The notes under the pieces: model-generated | What the model was told of the DNA's origin: nothing | Seen by the model: the letters and a program-made list of their open reading frames with translations, nothing else | Database searches by the model: none | Shown here: piece by piece, positions 9,254-18,540 of the stretch | Numbering within the stretch: the first letter of the stretch is position 1 | Layout: each line of letters opens with the position of its first letter | Origin: Methanomassiliicoccales archaeon | GTDB lineage: Archaea; Thermoplasmatota; Thermoplasmata; Methanomassiliicoccales; JACIVX01 | DNA length: 64,000 nucleotides | NCBI GenBank assembly: GCA_029907465.1 | Contig: JARYLV010000002.1 | Span: 62,001 to 126,000 of the forward strand | Reading direction: 5' to 3' | Position numbers and translations under genes: made by a program

Positions 9254-9266
9254 ATATATATATTTT
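9254..9266 (-). promoter_or_regulatory. Probable TATA element for psmB
   Basis: On the minus strand the stretch AAAATATATATAT resembles an archaeal TATA box. It lies about 75 bases upstream of the psmB start and would give a 5' leader of roughly 45 bases. The 279-base gap between psmB and the next gene holds no other gene that I can see. Confidence 0.45.
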
Positions 9267-9460
9267 ATTCCTTTTTATGACCGTTTCAGCAGGAAAGCGG
9301 TCACACCACGGTTCATGTTGGATAAAATTCGTCACGGACTTTGATGAATGCCGTCGATCGTCTGCGAAATGACATTTTGCACACGTCCAAAGGAATTACA
9401 ATCCTAGTACATTTCCTTCATTCATTAACAGCCGATGCAGGGTCGACTTGACACTGTTGT

Positions 9461-10012
9461 CTAATGGTCTTCGCTCAATTTCGTTTCATTTTTTCCCCAA
9501 TCGGGAAATAGCTCTCGAATCAACAATGACAAAAGCATGGCGACAGCGATTCCTGCCAAGATCCCTGTGAAAACCCGCACCGGGTTCGTTGATTCATAGG
9601 ATGTGAAAAGTTGTAACGTGCCGTCAATCACAAGCGGAATGAACATCAGAACAAAAGTGATAGCGCTGATTCTTATCTTTGGGGCCAAGAGGACGATAAG
9701 CATCCCAAAAATGAGACCGGAAAAGATCCCGACATCTCTTGCACAAAAGGGCATCTGATTCCCATTCATAAAAAAGGATCGATCTGATTTCTGATGGCAG
9801 TAAATATCACCAATTGTGTATATGATTCGCGGCAGAGCGTTCATCTTTTCAATGGCTTCGGAGTTATCAATCTGGCCGACAAGTCCGCTCAGATCATTAA
9901 CAGTATTTCTCTGTACAAGAAATGGTGAGATAAGTATGAGAAGAAACCAAAGTGAGAATAGGATGAGAACGACAATTTCGATTCTCTTTGCGTTCAAGTA
10001 TTTGAGATTCAT
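9461..10012 (-). CDS. DUF2085-type membrane protein
   Basis: 183-residue integral membrane protein with about four hydrophobic helices (near residues 10-35, 97-115, 117-135, 145-165). Between the first and second is the hallmark of the DUF2085 family: CHQKSDRSFF followed by a Gly-rich turn and MPFCARDVG. The conserved Cys, His and Gln could bind metal or take part in redox chemistry, but the family's function is unknown. The usual second Cys of the PFCARC motif is Asp here. Isolated gene with no obvious operon partner. Confidence 0.8.
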   Translation of the reverse strand: MNLKYLNAKRIEIVVLILFSLWFLLILISPFLVQRNTVNDLSGLVGQIDNSEAIEKMNALPRIIYTIGDIYCHQKSDRSFFMNGNQMPFCARDVGIFSGLIFGMLIVLLAPKIRISAITFVLMFIPLVIDGTLQLFTSYESTNPVRVFTGILAGIAVAMLLSLLIRELFPDWGKNETKLSEDH

Positions 10013-10271
10013 GACTGAGGGGATATCAAGGATTAGAGATATGATGATTGACCTTTCCCGGAGAATTGGTCAGCGAATGGAACTTCTCGAATCGAATGAT
10101 TTCATTTCTCGACGAAGCACTCCCCGTTTCTAGATGATTTTTATGATTTTTGAACGAGGGATATTTGATTTCTTGGGAATATGCACGAAACGACAATAAT
10201 TTAGGGTTAAAATTTTGCTATAATTGCGTAAACAACGAAAAAATCAATTAAAAAGATGATACGGAGGAAAT

Positions 10272-10721
10272 TTGATAAAGAAGAGTAATTACTCAGGTTC
10301 AATGATCGAACTTCCAGAGGAGCTGCGGATCCTAAAAAGATTTCACGGACATCTGGGGCCTTATGTCGTAGTAGGATATAAGATGGGTAGGATTGGTCGA
10401 CAAAAGGTCAATGGGAAGATCTCGGCTGTTGTTCATACTGGTACAAAAAGGCCGCTCTCGTGCATTATTGATGGGATCCAGTTCTCATCCTCTTGTACCC
10501 TCGGAAAGGGGAATATTTTGGTCGTCGATGACAGAAAAGCACGTGCCACATTCACAGGATCTGGCATGGCCATCGATATTGTACTACGCGACGAGGTCAA
10601 GAATCTAATTGAGTCCACGATGTCACCAGACACGGAGGAGGAAATTGCCGTTGACCTTTTCTACAAAGATGATAACGAACTATTCATTGTCAGAGAAATC
10701 GAGCCAACCAGATCCGAGTGA
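10272..10721 (+). CDS. FmdE-domain protein
   Basis: 149-residue protein consisting of an FmdE domain only. It carries the family blocks FHGHLGPYVVVGYKMG (residues 24-39) and CIIDGIQFSSSCTLGKGN. FmdE was named from the molybdenum formylmethanofuran dehydrogenase operon of methanogens, but it also occurs in non-methanogens, often with a C-terminal zinc ribbon that is absent here; its role is unsettled. The TTG start at 10272 is supported by GGAGG four bases upstream. The last 32 bases overlap the end of the converging pilus membrane gene. Confidence 0.85.
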   Translation: MIKKSNYSGSMIELPEELRILKRFHGHLGPYVVVGYKMGRIGRQKVNGKISAVVHTGTKRPLSCIIDGIQFSSSCTLGKGNILVVDDRKARATFTGSGMAIDIVLRDEVKNLIESTMSPDTEEEIAVDLFYKDDNELFIVREIEPTRSE

Positions 10722-12483
10722 GGAGTGATGTTCCAATAAATACGACCATCGAAAGAGGCATCCTCCTGCCAAATTGAAAGAGAACCTCATTCCAACTTCT
10801 ATCGCCCAGAAGAAATACCGTAAAATAGGTAATCGTGAAAGTCAGTTCGAGTAAATAGATCCCAGCGATCAAAATATTTGTATTAAGCATATTCGCGGCA
10901 ATTGGCCCATAAACATCCACTGCGGAGAAAATGCTGCAAGTCATACCTAAGACGACTGGAGCGAAGAAGATGCATGTAGACCTCATCATATCCACGACTC
11001 CACACAGCCGCTCCTCAATTTTTAACTCACATGATTTGAGATCACTGAGGTATTGTGCTAAATTCACCGCTAGCTGGCCTGCCCCTTGTGTGTCGCGATT
11101 TGCGCACCTCGCAACAATCTGCATTGCTCCTTTGATCAGCGGCGAAATTGATAATACTGCAGTCTCCTCAACAACCACATGCTCAATGTTCCTCCTCATC
11201 ATTTTTGATCTATGAATTACCCTTTTGGCGAACTCAGCAAAGGGCGAGCCGAATCTCGATTCTATACATTCCTTCAAAGAGATTTCAAGGCTCCCACCAG
11301 TAATCATCCTATTTCCTACTTGGTAAAGTGCTGTTATAAACTCTCTTTCATTTTCCCTGTTGCGTTTTCTTAATAAATGATCACTTCTTAATTTAAAAGC
11401 GAAATAGATCGGCAATGGGATCGATAATACTAACAAAACCACATACGGTTGGCTTCGAGCGAGATCAAAAAAGAAGAGAACGAATACAGCAAAAGCGACA
11501 GACAACAACATAAGCAATTCAACTCGTCCAATGCCAACTTGGCTTTTCTGTTGATCATTCATTGGGTTTCTTGACAGGATTGAATTTGCAAAAAGAAACG
11601 TCAATGCGGGCAAGATGACCAATAACAGAACATAGGCGCCTGTTGGTTCCGCTGATGAGGTGATTCCGATAATATTACTAGAAGACGCTAATGAATAATG
11701 GCTCTGGAAAATCAATAGCGGGAAGAAAGACAGGATCATGACTGGCAACAAAACGCCGAGCGCGAAAAGAACCAACGTTGGCACAGTCAGAGAAACAACG
11801 TATTTCTCAACGCCCTCTTTGATTCCGTTAATGACAATGGAATTGGCCTTGTCGAGAACACGAGTTATGCCTTCTTTTGTTTTTTCACATGAAGAAGAAA
11901 TAATCAAATGTAGTGCCTGTCGTAATCCATCGTTCATGTTTGAAAGAGATGAGGCGATCTGGAGTAAGCTCGAGATTACGTTTGTCCTCGACCTTGTTAT
12001 CACCCCCCACAATGCAGAAGAGAGCTTTTCGGAAAGCGGACATTTTAGATGATTAGCCGTGAATATGATCGCCCTTTCAATCGATTGATCAAATTGGATA
12101 CTCATCGACATACAGCCGATGACTGCGGGAGAGTCCCGAAATAGCATTCTTTCTTCACGGCTGACAAATCGGTCTGGTAGGCTGAGAATCAATGATGCGA
12201 AAATGATTGTGAAAAGGAGCGATGCAATCCATATCAGGGTCACTTTAATACTCCCTATGAGAAAGAATGACGTTAAGGAAATCACCAGCGTGGTTGATAA
12301 GGAAACGATGAGTATTACCCATGAAGCGGAGATGACGTCATCTTCATCTACCCCGTGGAGTTGCAGCCACTGTCTCGATTGACGTGAGATCAAACTTCTA
12401 GCGCGCTTCTTGAAATATTGAGGAGGTTGCACCTTGTTTACTTTCTTGACGAGTGCAATGTAAACATTTTCAAGAGAATTCAC
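10690..12483 (-). CDS. Type II secretion/pilus platform membrane protein (TadC/GspF family)
   Basis: Large polytopic membrane protein of about 597 residues with two repeated units, each with a cytoplasmic helical bundle and hydrophobic helices. This is the arrangement of the archaeal FlaJ/TadC-like platform proteins on which the secretion ATPase acts. Hydrophobic clusters lie near residues 58-110, 230-310 and 325-375, with a final group at the C-terminus. GTG 12483 is chosen as start because GGGAG lies about seven bases upstream; it overlaps the ATPase gene by 14 bases, suggesting coupling. A longer frame from 12528 is possible. Last gene of a three-gene minus-strand set. Confidence 0.8.
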   Translation of the reverse strand: MNSLENVYIALVKKVNKVQPPQYFKKRARSLISRQSRQWLQLHGVDEDDVISASWVILIVSLSTTLVISLTSFFLIGSIKVTLIWIASLLFTIIFASLILSLPDRFVSREERMLFRDSPAVIGCMSMSIQFDQSIERAIIFTANHLKCPLSEKLSSALWGVITRSRTNVISSLLQIASSLSNMNDGLRQALHLIISSSCEKTKEGITRVLDKANSIVINGIKEGVEKYVVSLTVPTLVLFALGVLLPVMILSFFPLLIFQSHYSLASSSNIIGITSSAEPTGAYVLLLVILPALTFLFANSILSRNPMNDQQKSQVGIGRVELLMLLSVAFAVFVLFFFDLARSQPYVVLLVLSIPLPIYFAFKLRSDHLLRKRNRENEREFITALYQVGNRMITGGSLEISLKECIESRFGSPFAEFAKRVIHRSKMMRRNIEHVVVEETAVLSISPLIKGAMQIVARCANRDTQGAGQLAVNLAQYLSDLKSCELKIEERLCGVVDMMRSTCIFFAPVVLGMTCSIFSAVDVYGPIAANMLNTNILIAGIYLLELTFTITYFTVFLLGDRSWNEVLFQFGRRMPLSMVVFIGTSLLTRIWLARFL

Positions 12484-14230
12484 CAACTCCCAACCTCCTC
12501 TCAACCCAGCTTTCGAATTCATTGACAATCAACTCGTGATCAATCGCTCCTAGCTCCATCCGTTGCCAAAGAAATTCATTTGTTCTCGCAACCCACTCGG
12601 CTTCGAGACATTCCCTCCTACCTTTCTGAGCAAATTCGAGAAGAACTTCCCGCATTTTCGCCCTCGCCAGAATGTTCGCCCATGCCTCCTCACAGCTAAG
12701 ATTCCATGATTTTGCGATTTTTTTGATAATACTTGCATCCTGGATTGAATGCACGTTGAACTTTCCAGTATGATGGTCGAATTCAATGAGCGGCCGGAAT
12801 TCACCAGGATTGCCGTCTTTCTCGAGTTCAGTCAATTCAATGACCTTGCGCATCTGCTTTGAAGATCCATGAGGCCGGTACAAACCGATTGTAATAACAA
12901 TATCCGTTGCAGCAAACGCTTCCTTTGGAATGCCCATATCGTGAACGATGCGCTCGTAGACAGACCTCGCCGATTCGCCATGTATCGTCCCAAGAACGGA
13001 AGATCCTGCTTTTCCAGTCCGCATACTTTCGTAGAGTGTAATAGCCTCTTTCCCGCGCACCTCTCCTAGAACAATTGCAGATTCACCGAGTCTCAACGAA
13101 ACACGGAGTGCTTCGTCAGTCTTTTCTTCTCTTTCAACACCGATTTCATTTTCGACAAGTATTGACTGGATCTTGTAGCCAAGCTGCTGGAGCTTCCTTA
13201 TCGGTAATTCTGGTGTATCCTCGATCGCGATAATCCTCTGAGTTCTTGGAAGTTCGAATAGCGTTGCGCCCAACAAAGCAGATTTTCCTGCTCCCCGGGG
13301 TCCACAGATCAATATCGTCGCACGACCATCTATCAAAAAAGAGATGAGAGCAGCGACGAAACAATCAACTGTCTCGTTAAACGCGAGCTTAGGCAGTGTC
13401 CATGGAAGCCGTGAGTGTCTTCTCAGGGCGATCGCAGTGCCCATAGGGCTCAATGGGGGACCGATTACGGTCGCGCGAGTATCAAAACCAGCGACATCGA
13501 TCTCCATTACAGGAAAGGCCTCGGAAAAAGGCCTCCTGCTATATTGCCTGAATCTCGAGACGAGCCCTTCAATTTCTGAGTTTGTCGCAAGGACATTTGT
13601 GGCACATCTCACGATGCTGTTCGACCCAGAAATTCCGTTAAGGGTAACGTAGATGGGATTTTCAGAGGCTGGTGCATCAATGTAAACATCCTCGATGTGA
13701 TCATCCGATAACATTGTTTCAAGGATTCCTAGCCCCACTGTGTATCTCGATACTACCGCCGCTAGCCGTTCTAGCAGTTGTTCGCTGGTTACTCCATACT
13801 TGTGTCGAAGTGCAATTCCGTTATCGGTGAGCGATGTGATCACTTGAAGGGAAGTTGATTGGATATACGAGTTGAGTTCATCGAAGGAAAGGGAGAACTC
13901 TCTCGGCGGATTTTCTGCCAGGTGTTCGATCGTTTTTCGAACAATTCGTGTTAGTTCGTTTGGAAGATCATATTCCCACGGTGTAATATGATAAAGGTAC
14001 TCGATCCCCTCATTCAGAGAGAAAATCTGGACATGCGCATCTTTAATATCGTAGTCTTCAATCTTTTTAGCGTTTCTGGGAATATTCCTGATCAGCCAAC
14101 ATCCTGAATAATGTGGCCTATGAGTACTCCTCTCAGCGATGAGTTTGTCGAATCCCTTCTTCGCAGTACCCCGCTGATCAGTGCTCAATTGACGACTCGA
14201 ACTAGAAGGTCTGATAACGACATTCACCAT
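12470..14230 (-). CDS. Type II/IV secretion system ATPase (TadA/GspE family)
   Basis: 586-residue hexameric-type secretion ATPase powering assembly of type IV pilus-like filaments. The C-terminal RecA-like domain shows Walker A GPRGAGKS, the Asp box IEDTPEL, Walker B-type VLGEVRGKEA and the His box GTIHGES. The first ~250 residues are the N-terminal domains that contact the membrane platform. The start ATG 14230 lies inside the end of the upstream gene, with AAGGTGGTGAT as a plausible Shine-Dalgarno. The next gene encodes the membrane platform. Whether the system makes an adhesive pilus, a DNA-uptake pilus or a secretion filament cannot be told from sequence. Confidence 0.92.
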   Translation of the reverse strand: MVNVVIRPSSSSRQLSTDQRGTAKKGFDKLIAERSTHRPHYSGCWLIRNIPRNAKKIEDYDIKDAHVQIFSLNEGIEYLYHITPWEYDLPNELTRIVRKTIEHLAENPPREFSLSFDELNSYIQSTSLQVITSLTDNGIALRHKYGVTSEQLLERLAAVVSRYTVGLGILETMLSDDHIEDVYIDAPASENPIYVTLNGISGSNSIVRCATNVLATNSEIEGLVSRFRQYSRRPFSEAFPVMEIDVAGFDTRATVIGPPLSPMGTAIALRRHSRLPWTLPKLAFNETVDCFVAALISFLIDGRATILICGPRGAGKSALLGATLFELPRTQRIIAIEDTPELPIRKLQQLGYKIQSILVENEIGVEREEKTDEALRVSLRLGESAIVLGEVRGKEAITLYESMRTGKAGSSVLGTIHGESARSVYERIVHDMGIPKEAFAATDIVITIGLYRPHGSSKQMRKVIELTELEKDGNPGEFRPLIEFDHHTGKFNVHSIQDASIIKKIAKSWNLSCEEAWANILARAKMREVLLEFAQKGRRECLEAEWVARTNEFLWQRMELGAIDHELIVNEFESWVERRLGVGEFS

Positions 14231-14777
14231 CAGTTATCACCACCTTGAAGAGTTCCCTAGCGACAATTCGTTCAATCGCTTCAATTTCCGCACTTGCACA
14301 CTTAAGCCAAAATTCAAGCCTCTCTGAACAGTCCTGGCATTTTTCAGATCGGTTAATAAGCTGGCTGTTCAAGTGAAGCCTCAGGTCCTTAATAGACAAT
14401 TGATCGATAACATGATCGAATACAGACCATGGGTTTGAATGGCACGAGGCACAGCGCCTATCAGGATTGAAACTCGCAAATGCAGAACAGTATGAACTTT
14501 TTATTTTCGAAATATGCTGGAGAATTTTGACAACCGTTCTATCGTATGAGATGTCCTGATCACCCATTAGAAGAATTTCAGTGACACTGGCTTCACTCGA
14601 AATAATTCTGAGAACGGATCTGAAGCATCTAGTGTCTCTTAGATCCTGCTTGCCTTGACATTTGCTGCAATTGATTTCAATTCTGCCTTCAGATTTCGTG
14701 TACTCGCAGAAACCAGCATCATCATGTGGAGAGAATTTGTTTCTCATATGCTGAAATAATCTTCCACCTTGCCTCAT
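14202..14777 (-). CDS. Cys-rich protein heading the pilus ATPase operon
   Basis: 191-residue soluble protein I cannot assign to a named family. It has three CXXC pairs (NCSKC, RCASCH, EKCQDC) plus single cysteines, so it probably binds zinc; no signal peptide or membrane helix is visible. The region between the first two pairs (ISYDRTVVKILQHISKI) is helical and similar in feel to N-terminal parts of archaeal secretion ATPases. Its end overlaps the ATPase start by 29 bases, so the two are translated together and it may be an accessory subunit or a split N-terminal domain of the ATPase. Confidence 0.7.
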   Translation of the reverse strand: MRQGGRLFQHMRNKFSPHDDAGFCEYTKSEGRIEINCSKCQGKQDLRDTRCFRSVLRIISSEASVTEILLMGDQDISYDRTVVKILQHISKIKSSYCSAFASFNPDRRCASCHSNPWSVFDHVIDQLSIKDLRLHLNSQLINRSEKCQDCSERLEFWLKCASAEIEAIERIVARELFKVVITDGECRYQTF

Positions 14778-14971
14778 ACACCTCGTATGTAATTTGGTTT
14801 AGGCATCCATCCAATTATTCATTACAATGAAGCTAATTAGCCAAGGATTTAACCCTTTGATTTGAAAGGTAACATTCCCGAAACGCCGATGTCCTAGAGT
14901 GGCGATGTCGTCCAATGTAATACGCGGTTACCGCAGGAAGAGAATTATAAATCAACGACATACGTGGGATT

Positions 14972-16900
14972 GTGCCTGAGCTCGTAGCACCTGCTGGTTC
15001 AAAAGACTCACTCAAGGCTGCAATCCTCGGAGGTGCTGATGCAGTCTATCTCGGCGGAAAAAGATTCGGTGCTAGGAGATTGGCAGAGAACTTTACTCCT
15101 GGAGAACTGAAAGCTGCGGTTCGAATCGCCCATGACAATAACGTCAAAGTCTTTGCAACTGTGAATACCCTCATCAAAGAAAAGGAGCTCTCCGCCGTCC
15201 TCTCCCATGTCGACTTTCTCGTGTCCATCGACATTGATGCGATTATCATCCAGGATCGAGGGCTTTTGCAGCTGATTAGCGATAATTTTTCAATACCTAT
15301 TCATGCCTCAACGCAGATGGGTATCCATTCGCCTGAATGTGCCGCTTGGGCAAAGGCCAATGGGATTAGTAGAGCGATTTTGGCAAGAGAATTGACATTC
15401 TCCGAACTGAAAAAATTAAGGGAAGATACGGACATAGAACTCGAGATTTTTGTCCACGGCGCGTTGTGTTATTCGTATTCGGGTCAGTGCCTCTTCTCTA
15501 GCTTACTCGGCGGACGGAGCGGTAACAGAGGGATGTGTGCACAGCCCTGCCGAAAAATGTACAAGATTGGCAACATGGAAGGTTACATGTTGAGTACCGC
15601 GGACCTTTGCGCCATCGACAATTTACCACACTTAATGAAAATCGGAATCGATGCTTTCAAAATCGAAGGGAGGATGAGAAGTCCAGTGTATGTTTATCTG
15701 GCATCAAGAATCTATTCAAACGCAATCGCCCGGATAGAAAAAGGAGAAGAGGAGATCATTACCGCGAGGGAGAGAGAGTTACTCGAAACTGTTTTCAATC
15801 GAGGATTCACCACTGGATATCTTGATAAGGAACAGATAATGCAGAGGGATTTTCCAGACTCTAGGGGTTTACCACTCGGCACAGGCACGGTGATGAGAGG
15901 AGTCCTCCGAATCAAATCTGAATCGATACAGAAGGGCGACGGAATCACTCTATACAAAGACGGAAAGAAAATCGGTGGCTTCGAGGTGGGGCGTATCGGG
16001 AAAAGTAGCAATGGATACATTCTGGTTCCGCCATTTAATCTACAAGATGGGGATTATTTTATTTACAAAACGAAAGACCGGGAATTTCCGAAAATTCAAA
16101 AAATGATAGAATCGTTCCCGTTCAAGCCAGAAAGAGCAGAGGAAAGACTTGCGAAGCTTGATCTACCTTATAGACGGAGAGAGAAGTCTGAGTGCGAATT
16201 GTCCTTTTATATTTCGTCTCTAAAATCGCTCCAGAAGATACTTCCATATGCCACGAGAGTCTATTTTGAATGGAACAAACAGTTCAACGACGCAAAGCGT
16301 CTTTGTGAGGATCGGGGAATTGAAATTGTTCTAATGATGCCGAGAATCTCGACGGCAGTGCCAGAAACGCATGAGGAGTCTCTAATGGTATGTACATTGG
16401 GGCAGGCTCATAAGTACTCCGATAAGAAACTTTATGGTCATTATTCCCTCAACTTCTTTAATAGCCTCACGATTCCAAAATTGTATCAGTATACGCTCTC
16501 CGTTGAATTGAATAGAGACGAAATAAGAGAAACTGCAGAGCATTATTTTGGAAGGCTAGAGATTCTTGCTTTCGGAAAAATCGAACTTATGGTGACGAAA
16601 GATCCCACGATCCCCGAAGGAATACTGGTTGACGAGCGAGGGAAGAAATTCGAAGTCTACCGCGATAACCATGGACTCACGCACATTCTCAATTCCGATG
16701 ACCTAATCCTTCTTGATTATCTCGACGAAATTACGGAAATAGGGATCGACTCGATTGGAATCGATTTGAGAAGGAGAGATTCTGAACTTTGCGAGCTCAT
16801 CGGCAGGGCGTTCTACGAAAAGAGGGTAGAATTGAAGGATGAGATCAAAAGAAGGTGCAAATCCATCACTCATGGTCACTATTTGAGAGGTGTCTTATAG
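14972..16900 (+). CDS. Peptidase U32 family protein
   Basis: 642-residue U32-family protein. The N-terminal TIM-barrel-like domain begins MPELVAPAGSKDSLKAA, continues with GADAVYLGG, and has the family Cys cluster HGALCYSYSGQC...GMCAQPCR. The cluster is a [4Fe-4S] site in the tRNA/rRNA hydroxylation members TrhP and RlhA and in the ubiquinone members UbiU/V. KIEGRMRSPVYV is also typical. The C-terminal half is a longer collagenase-like extension. By family knowledge an RNA-modifying hydroxylase is more likely than a protease, but the substrate cannot be inferred. The GTG start at 14972 leads straight into the conserved N-terminus. It sits between the two halves of the pilus cluster, on the opposite strand to the ATPase genes. 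Confidence 0.85.
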   Translation: MPELVAPAGSKDSLKAAILGGADAVYLGGKRFGARRLAENFTPGELKAAVRIAHDNNVKVFATVNTLIKEKELSAVLSHVDFLVSIDIDAIIIQDRGLLQLISDNFSIPIHASTQMGIHSPECAAWAKANGISRAILARELTFSELKKLREDTDIELEIFVHGALCYSYSGQCLFSSLLGGRSGNRGMCAQPCRKMYKIGNMEGYMLSTADLCAIDNLPHLMKIGIDAFKIEGRMRSPVYVYLASRIYSNAIARIEKGEEEIITARERELLETVFNRGFTTGYLDKEQIMQRDFPDSRGLPLGTGTVMRGVLRIKSESIQKGDGITLYKDGKKIGGFEVGRIGKSSNGYILVPPFNLQDGDYFIYKTKDREFPKIQKMIESFPFKPERAEERLAKLDLPYRRREKSECELSFYISSLKSLQKILPYATRVYFEWNKQFNDAKRLCEDRGIEIVLMMPRISTAVPETHEESLMVCTLGQAHKYSDKKLYGHYSLNFFNSLTIPKLYQYTLSVELNRDEIRETAEHYFGRLEILAFGKIELMVTKDPTIPEGILVDERGKKFEVYRDNHGLTHILNSDDLILLDYLDEITEIGIDSIGIDLRRRDSELCELIGRAFYEKRVELKDEIKRRCKSITHGHYLRGVL

Positions 16901-17007
16901 CCCAATTCTTACCGAGCTCTTAAACCTCGGATGCTGACGAGATATACGAGATATAATTGTAGTGTCAAGAAAAAAAGGCAGGGTTTAGATCATAAAAAGG
17001 TCGGGGA

Positions 17008-17511
17008 ATGATGATGCGATCATTGAAAAACGATCATTTCTATTCCATCAAAGAGCATAACGTATTGAGATTGAACAGAGATTCCCAAGCAATCGGGAGT
17101 TTTTTTGAAGTCCTACTGAGTCTGATGATCGTAACGGTTGGAATCGTCATTCTATCCGGCGTCATTTTGTCAGGTATAGAAGATTTTGCTGAGTCGGAAG
17201 ATGACATGGAGAGGGCGCCTGAAAGGATTTGTGAACAATTCTTCTCAGATGACCGATTTTTCAATGAAAATAAAATGCTGGTTATTCCTCCACTCTATAA
17301 TCTCTCCTCGGTGATCTACGATCCTAGCGGCGCCAACGGCTATAGCATCACTCTCGTCGATATAACGAACCAAGAGAGAACTCTTACTCTTTTGAAGTAT
17401 GGTGATATCCCTGATGCGCCCGATTCGTTTTTCTACGCCACCTACCCCGTAAGCCTTTCATATCCATCTGAGAAAGTTGGTGCGGGTCTCGTCATAATCG
17501 GAGTGTGGTAA
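17008..17511 (+). CDS. Pilin-like protein with class III signal segment
   Basis: 167-residue protein with a short charged N-terminus (about 30 residues) followed by QAIGSFFEVLLSLMIVTVGI, the pattern of a type IV pilin signal: a polar stretch, small residues, a Glu near position +4/+5 and a 20-residue hydrophobic helix. The rest is soluble, acidic and beta-rich. It is probably a minor pilin exported through the filament system encoded at 10.7-14.8 kb, processed by a prepilin peptidase not in this window. The start ATG is preceded by GGGGA; ATG 17011 is also possible. The next pilin-like gene follows directly. Confidence 0.7.
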   Translation: MMMRSLKNDHFYSIKEHNVLRLNRDSQAIGSFFEVLLSLMIVTVGIVILSGVILSGIEDFAESEDDMERAPERICEQFFSDDRFFNENKMLVIPPLYNLSSVIYDPSGANGYSITLVDITNQERTLTLLKYGDIPDAPDSFFYATYPVSLSYPSEKVGAGLVIIGVW

Positions 17512-17512
17512 A

Positions 17513-18103
17513 ATCAAGCACAAGGTTGAAGCGCAAGCACTGATCTTTGACGCCCTGCTCTTTCTTGTGGTATGCGTGATGATTTCCCTTTCAATATCCA
17601 ATTTTGCGCTCAGGACTGAAGATGAACAATCTGACTACCTGCAGAGATATACCGAGAATGCGCACCACGTATTACTCATGACGACCGTTGACATCTCCAG
17701 TTTTGAAGCATCTGACCTCACCAGAAACAAGTCTCTGAGTATCGCTCACATCTCAGCCCATATTCTGATGAACGGGCTTGGAGAAAATGATACAAAAGTG
17801 CTTTATTTTAAATCAATTGCTTGCCACCTTCTTGATCGGTTATTGCCCGCATACCTGGATTATCAATGGAGTGTAAAATGTAGCGGCCACTCATTCGTCG
17901 TGTCGTCCGATTATACTGACGATGTGAAAACAAGCAAGTTTGCATCATTCATAGAAGTCTCGGTGAATGAAGGGTCGGACCTCGTCTCTTTTTGCCTTCT
18001 TACCTGGATTTCTGGCCAGATGGGTCAAATAAGCTCGTCACCCGATGGGCTATTTCCCCCTGATCATTCCCCTTGCCTCTTTAGTAGTCTTAGCCAATTC
18101 TAG
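17513..18103 (+). CDS. Second pilin-like protein, non-canonical start
   Basis: Likely 196 residues. The N-terminal segment KIKHKVEAQALIFDALLFLV is again pilin-like: basic head, Glu, then a long hydrophobic helix. The rest is soluble with no known domain. No ATG, GTG or TTG precedes this segment: the frame is open only from 17498 and contains TCG GAG TGT GGT AAA ATC. I place the start at ATC 17513, seven bases after GGAGTG. The first standard start (GTG 17567) would fall inside the hydrophobic helix. The gene begins just after the upstream pilin stop and its end overlaps a converging gene. Confidence 0.6.
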   Translation: MKHKVEAQALIFDALLFLVVCVMISLSISNFALRTEDEQSDYLQRYTENAHHVLLMTTVDISSFEASDLTRNKSLSIAHISAHILMNGLGENDTKVLYFKSIACHLLDRLLPAYLDYQWSVKCSGHSFVVSSDYTDDVKTSKFASFIEVSVNEGSDLVSFCLLTWISGQMGQISSSPDGLFPPDHSPCLFSSLSQF

Positions 18104-18391
18104 ATACTGGAAAATGAAGGCAGCAAAGATCGAGACGAAAATCAGTGCAACAAGGAATTCCGATGGAATCGCCTTCAAGAAATTGAGAAATGAAAAAAGA
18201 GCGTGATCTCGCGCAATGAAATCGAGTAAAAGAATAATGGCAACGAGACTGAAAAGATAAGATAGCCATCCGAAGACTGTAGTCTTGACACGAATTACTT
18301 TGCACTGAGCACCGCAAACCTCACATTTCTCTCGTGAGTACCAATTCTTAGGCCTAAGGATCTTACAATCAGGGCAATAACAGAATTTCAT
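18050..18391 (-). CDS. Small zinc-ribbon membrane protein
   Basis: 113-residue protein: an N-terminal zinc ribbon (CYCPDCKILRP, then CEVCGAQC) followed by two hydrophobic helices and a short basic tail. Start placed at ATG 18391 (MKFCYCPDC); a longer frame reaches 18418. The 3' end overlaps the converging second pilin-like gene by 54 bases. Function unknown; zinc-ribbon plus two-helix proteins are common in archaea and sometimes act as membrane-bound regulators. Confidence 0.65.
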   Translation of the reverse strand: MKFCYCPDCKILRPKNWYSREKCEVCGAQCKVIRVKTTVFGWLSYLFSLVAIILLLDFIARDHALFSFLNFLKAIPSEFLVALIFVSIFAAFIFQYLELAKTTKEARGMIRGK

Positions 18392-18540
18392 AATCGCACA
18401 ATCATGTCTATCAATCACTTCGTATTTTCCATTTTTGCCTCTTTCAAGGGGAGTAAATTGATAGGCGAATACGACCGATTCTTTTTCTCAATTTGAGATC
18501 GCTCTCCAATTATTCCTAGATTGAATTGGTCAATAAGCTG

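Noticed and set aside
10272-10721. Using the FmdE-like gene as proof of a methanogen
   Set aside because: FmdE domains occur in many non-methanogens and no formylmethanofuran dehydrogenase or mcr genes are in the window.
14443-14460. CASCH in the Cys-rich pilus-operon protein as a heme c site (CXXCH)
   Set aside because: No signal peptide or export signal, and two other CXXC pairs in the same protein; zinc binding is far more likely.
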